From Ectocarpus siliculosus (taxonomy: Eukaryota; Sar; Phaeophyceae; Ectocarpales; Ectocarpaceae), in contig FN649739.1 in assembly GCA_000310025.1 (NCBI GenBank), forward strand, positions 1,650,934-1,684,235: 33,302 bases of DNA, given 5' to 3'. Positions 30,340 to 33,302 of the stretch are shown piece by piece. Position 1 is the first letter of the stretch. The number at the start of each line of letters is the position of its first letter. A program made the position numbers and the translations under genes. Under the pieces are notes generated by a model that was not told where the DNA came from, did not search any database, and saw nothing but the letters and a program-made list of their open reading frames with translations.

Positions 30340-31690
30340 AAAAACTATCCATGGACGAACCCAGCAGTGCCGTTGTTGTTGTCTTCACGATTAATTACAA
30401 AAAGCCGTTCGTTCTGCTCTCTCTACCCAGTACCTTCTTGTACCTTCTTCGTCTGTTCGTACCATTATTATGTATGATAGTCTGACGCGGTCGATCCCCG
30501 CCGTGGTCACAGGCTAACTTACCCAAAAAAGTTATACGAAAATAGAATGCACCCGAAGAAGGGTCCACAAGTCAACGACAGATTAGTCTAGGACCCTCCG
30601 CTCGCTTCAATACGCTATGCGAGGTAGTAGTCATAGACTGGACAACAAAGAAAAAAATGGGCAAACGAATATCAGAGGCGACGTCACGTGCACCCGAAAA
30701 AACCGTCAGTCTTCGACCGGCACTTCTCACTACACCCATCCATGCGCATGCACTTTTTTGTGGCGAGGGACTCCATGCTTCCAAGAATCATCTCGTTGAT
30801 CTGTTTTTTTCGTTTACATACATGTAGTGCGCACGGCACACCCGAATGAAAAGGAGACCATACCCAGAACGCGCTCTTCCGCACGCTTGTAAAGAATCCG
30901 GGACTAAATGAATGCGGACCCCAGAAGATGCGCTTTTCACAGGAGGTTTCCTCTCCGAAACGAAAGAACCGGACACGGGAGAGAGGGGAAAAAAAAAGAG
31001 AAGAGGCGTAGGACGCGTTCCCCGTCATGGACATTTCATAAGAGTCGTATTGTGGTAGTGGCAGGAACCTCTCTCTGCGATAAGGTCAGAAGACCACCAG
31101 TCCCCGGAGCTCTTCTGTTGCACCCACCCATGGACGCAGCAGTAGTAGCGCATGTATGTCCTGTAATAGACCACTACTGCTGAAAATATTGGAGACCACA
31201 AATGAATCATGCCGACAGGTGGGTCGTGGGTGGGCGGGGGACCCTAAGAAACAGTCAGACTCAGCCAGTTTACATCCTCACAGTTTCTTGCAAGCAAGAA
31301 CGAAGGGCAATAACAAAAGAGAAACCGCCAGCGACAGGAAACAAAGAAGAAGTAGAGGAGACCAGAGCTAAAGAAGCAAGGGAAGAAACAAGACCCCCTT
31401 GCCGCTCTGACCCACTGGAAGCTTTCCATGTACCGCAGCAAACAGCAAGGGCAGCACCCACTACCTCACATGCAGTAGCCGGATACATGCACGGACTGGT
31501 ACGTAGTAGAAGTTTAGTCTCTTTCTCCGGCAAGAACAATAACGCCCGGGCGAACTTGAACTTGTAGTCACAAGAAATAGCGTCATGATGACATAATCCA
31601 TTCTGCTTGCCATGGGAGATGCGCATCGTTACGCGAGGAAGGCGCTAACTCTTGGCATAGAATATGCTGCCGTAGACCCTATATCCCTCA
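30340..31690. repeat. Long dispersed repeat D, copy 3 (longest copy)
   Basis: Contains blocks found in copies 1 and 2, plus a repeat-C-like segment at about 31220-31500 (GGTGGGCGGGGGACCC, GCCGCTCTGACCC, AGTAGCCGG). It starts CTATCCATGGACGAACCCAG, the unoccupied form of the TIR copy 1 site, and ends ATATCCCTCA where TIR copy 3 is inserted. Confidence 0.75.
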
Positions 31691-32047
31691 GGGTCGGTCT
31701 TAACGAAGAAATCAGATCTCGAAATCACATTCAGATTTGGTTGTAAGACCGGAAGATCCACAGAACTCTTTCTTCGTTGATTGGCTGAAATGTTATGGAA
31801 CCCGTCGAATCTTCAGGACTTATAACAGGACGACCCAAAACCAAATCGGGATTTGAAAAAAGGTCAAATCATTTAATCGGATCCCGATTTGGGTGAACAG
31901 CGTCCATAGTTGCGGGACCACGGTCTACTCGCATACACGGCGCGTGCCCACCTACCCCCATCCACACGAACTCCATCCACCGCCGAGCACAGAGGAAAGA
32001 AAGAGCACTAAAAGCCAACCCAAAGCGAGGGTGACTGCGCATCGTTG
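31691..32047. mobile_element. 0.79-kb TIR element, copy 3 (truncated)
   Basis: Starts GGGTCGGTCTTAACGAAG directly after TCA and follows the other two copies up to GACTGCGCATCGTTG. It then switches abruptly to repeat C sequence (CCACAGGAGGCGGAAGC). The right half and right TIR are missing. Confidence 0.88.
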
Positions 32048-33130
32048 CCACAGGAGGCGGAAGCCGCTCAAACTCGGGGACGGCTCATGACTTGCGATTC
32101 CACACCGAACCATACTCGAGGCGCCACGAGATTTGCACTGTAGCTCTAGATCAGCATTTTAGACCGGGTCGGGCAGGGGTGGGGCATGCGAATGAAACTT
32201 CCACGGATATTGAACGATGAGACTGGAGCTAAAGTTTCAAAATTCCCCAAGCCTTGGACGTGTCGGCGAGCATGGTACAATACGATATGGTGGTGTGTTG
32301 ACAAGGCAGGGAATGGACGGGGTCCGAGTAAAAAGTCCGGGGCCCAGTCATGAACATGGCAAGAAAACACCCCTCCCAACAAAAATTAATGGTGGGCGGG
32401 TGGCTGTGGGGGACCCCAACAAACAAAGCATGAAAATTGAAAAAAGAAGACCAAAGACAAGTGAGCCAGGCGCGACAGGCTTGGGGGAGGAGGCAAAAGA
32501 AGCATAGAAAAGCCACCGTGGTCGTCGCTCGCTCTGGGCCGCTGGAGCATGTCACATAGCACTGCATGTCCAGCATTAGGTAGGGCCCCAAGTCCATTGC
32601 TTGACAAGAAACAGGTAGCGCACATCGCCTCTCATGCAGCAGCCGGTGCACGGGTAGTCTCTTACTCGGCAAAATACAAAACCACTGCGGTTGACGTAGT
32701 TCGATATTGTTGGGACCCCACCGGCGAAAGGCGAGAGAGAGACAGGTAGACTAAAAGAAGAGAGCGGAGAGAAGACAAGGCATTCACTCTCGAGAAGACA
32801 CTCACTCACTCTCGTCCCTTTGCCCCACCGCAGGCTTGTCAGACATCTGTACCGAACGGCGGTATCCGAAGTGGGCTCAGCAACAACAAACACAAACAAC
32901 AATCACAAGTCGCCGAGTTGGAACTAGACTAGAGTAGTGCGGACTTTCATCCTTCTGTGACGAAGTGAGAACAAAAAACATGACTACACGGACGAACTAG
33001 TCCGTCCGTCCGCGATAGATCTGCACCGCTGCACAGAGCAGCAGACTGCTGTTGGTTGTCATTCCTCACTTTCTGTTGTAAATAAGATTGTGCTGCCATC
33101 TACCTTATCGCTCAAGTTACGACTGACTAC
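32048..33130. repeat. Repeat C, copy 3
   Basis: Opens with the segment found at 20375-20530 (GGAGGCGGAAGC, CACGAGAT, GACCGGGTCGGGC). It continues with the blocks of 17440-18030 (GTGAGCCAGGCGCGACAGGC, GGGACCCCACCGGCGAAAGG, GGCATTCACTCTCGAGAAG) and GATTGTGCTGCCATC at 33087. No coding signal. Confidence 0.7.
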
Positions 33131-33172
33131 GCAGCAGACTCAAAAAGCATCAACACCCTTATTCGATATATG

Positions 33173-33229
33173 CCACCCATGCATATGCACGCTTAGACTA
33201 ACACGATGCATACCACCCATGCATATGCA
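33173..33229. repeat. 17-bp direct repeat, two units
   Basis: CCACCCATGCATATGCA at 33173-33189 and again, identical, at 33213-33229 (40-bp period). Each unit holds the palindrome ATGCAT. Confidence 0.9.
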
Positions 33230-33302
33230 GCAAGAGAGAAAAAAGGCCTGTTGTTGTCTGTCTCAACTGTTGTGCTGCTGTTGCTTTTCATGTATAACGA
33301 CA

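Overview
The window is nuclear DNA from a eukaryote with many spliceosomal introns. It holds two gene models that can be assembled exon by exon with matching GT-AG junctions and reading phase, the last exon of a third gene, and about 14 kb of decayed repeats. The domain content (a myosin motor fused to a Tubby domain), GT(A/G)AG-type donors, pyrimidine-rich acceptors, long introns and balanced base composition suggest a stramenopile, perhaps a brown alga or a relative. That assignment is inference; no marker gene proves it.

Region 1, 162-14814, minus strand: a 21-exon gene for a myosin motor (P-loop, switch I, switch II, relay, loop 2, converter), a short IQ-like basic neck, an acidic linker and a C-terminal Tubby domain. 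The exons total 3,324 nt, a multiple of three (1,107 residues plus stop). The first and last exons are the least certain.

Region 2, 14815-15082: a GA-rich 268-bp gap between two divergent start codons, probably a shared promoter. Both genes seem to start with very small coding exons (7 codons and 4 2/3 codons).

Region 3, 15083-27252, plus strand: a six-exon DHHC-type protein S-acyltransferase with four membrane segments. Its zinc/catalytic cysteine-rich domain is cut by a 9.3-kb intron placed inside the Trp codon just after DHHC. That intron holds two full copies of a 0.79-kb element with terminal inverted repeats, a foldback element, and several copies of longer repeats.

Region 4, 27253-33302: the intergenic 3' side. 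It has a perfect 16-bp-stem hairpin, the last exon of a minus-strand gene (28885-29088, basic C-terminal tail), a cluster of AGAACGG-type motifs, and a repeat block of the same families as the 9.3-kb intron, including a third, broken copy of the 0.79-kb element.

The two main genes are divergent neighbours. Both products are expected at membranes: a motor that could be tethered through a phosphoinositide-binding-type domain, and a lipid-modifying enzyme. A shared pathway is only a guess. No tRNA, rRNA, CRISPR or intact transposase/reverse transcriptase was seen.
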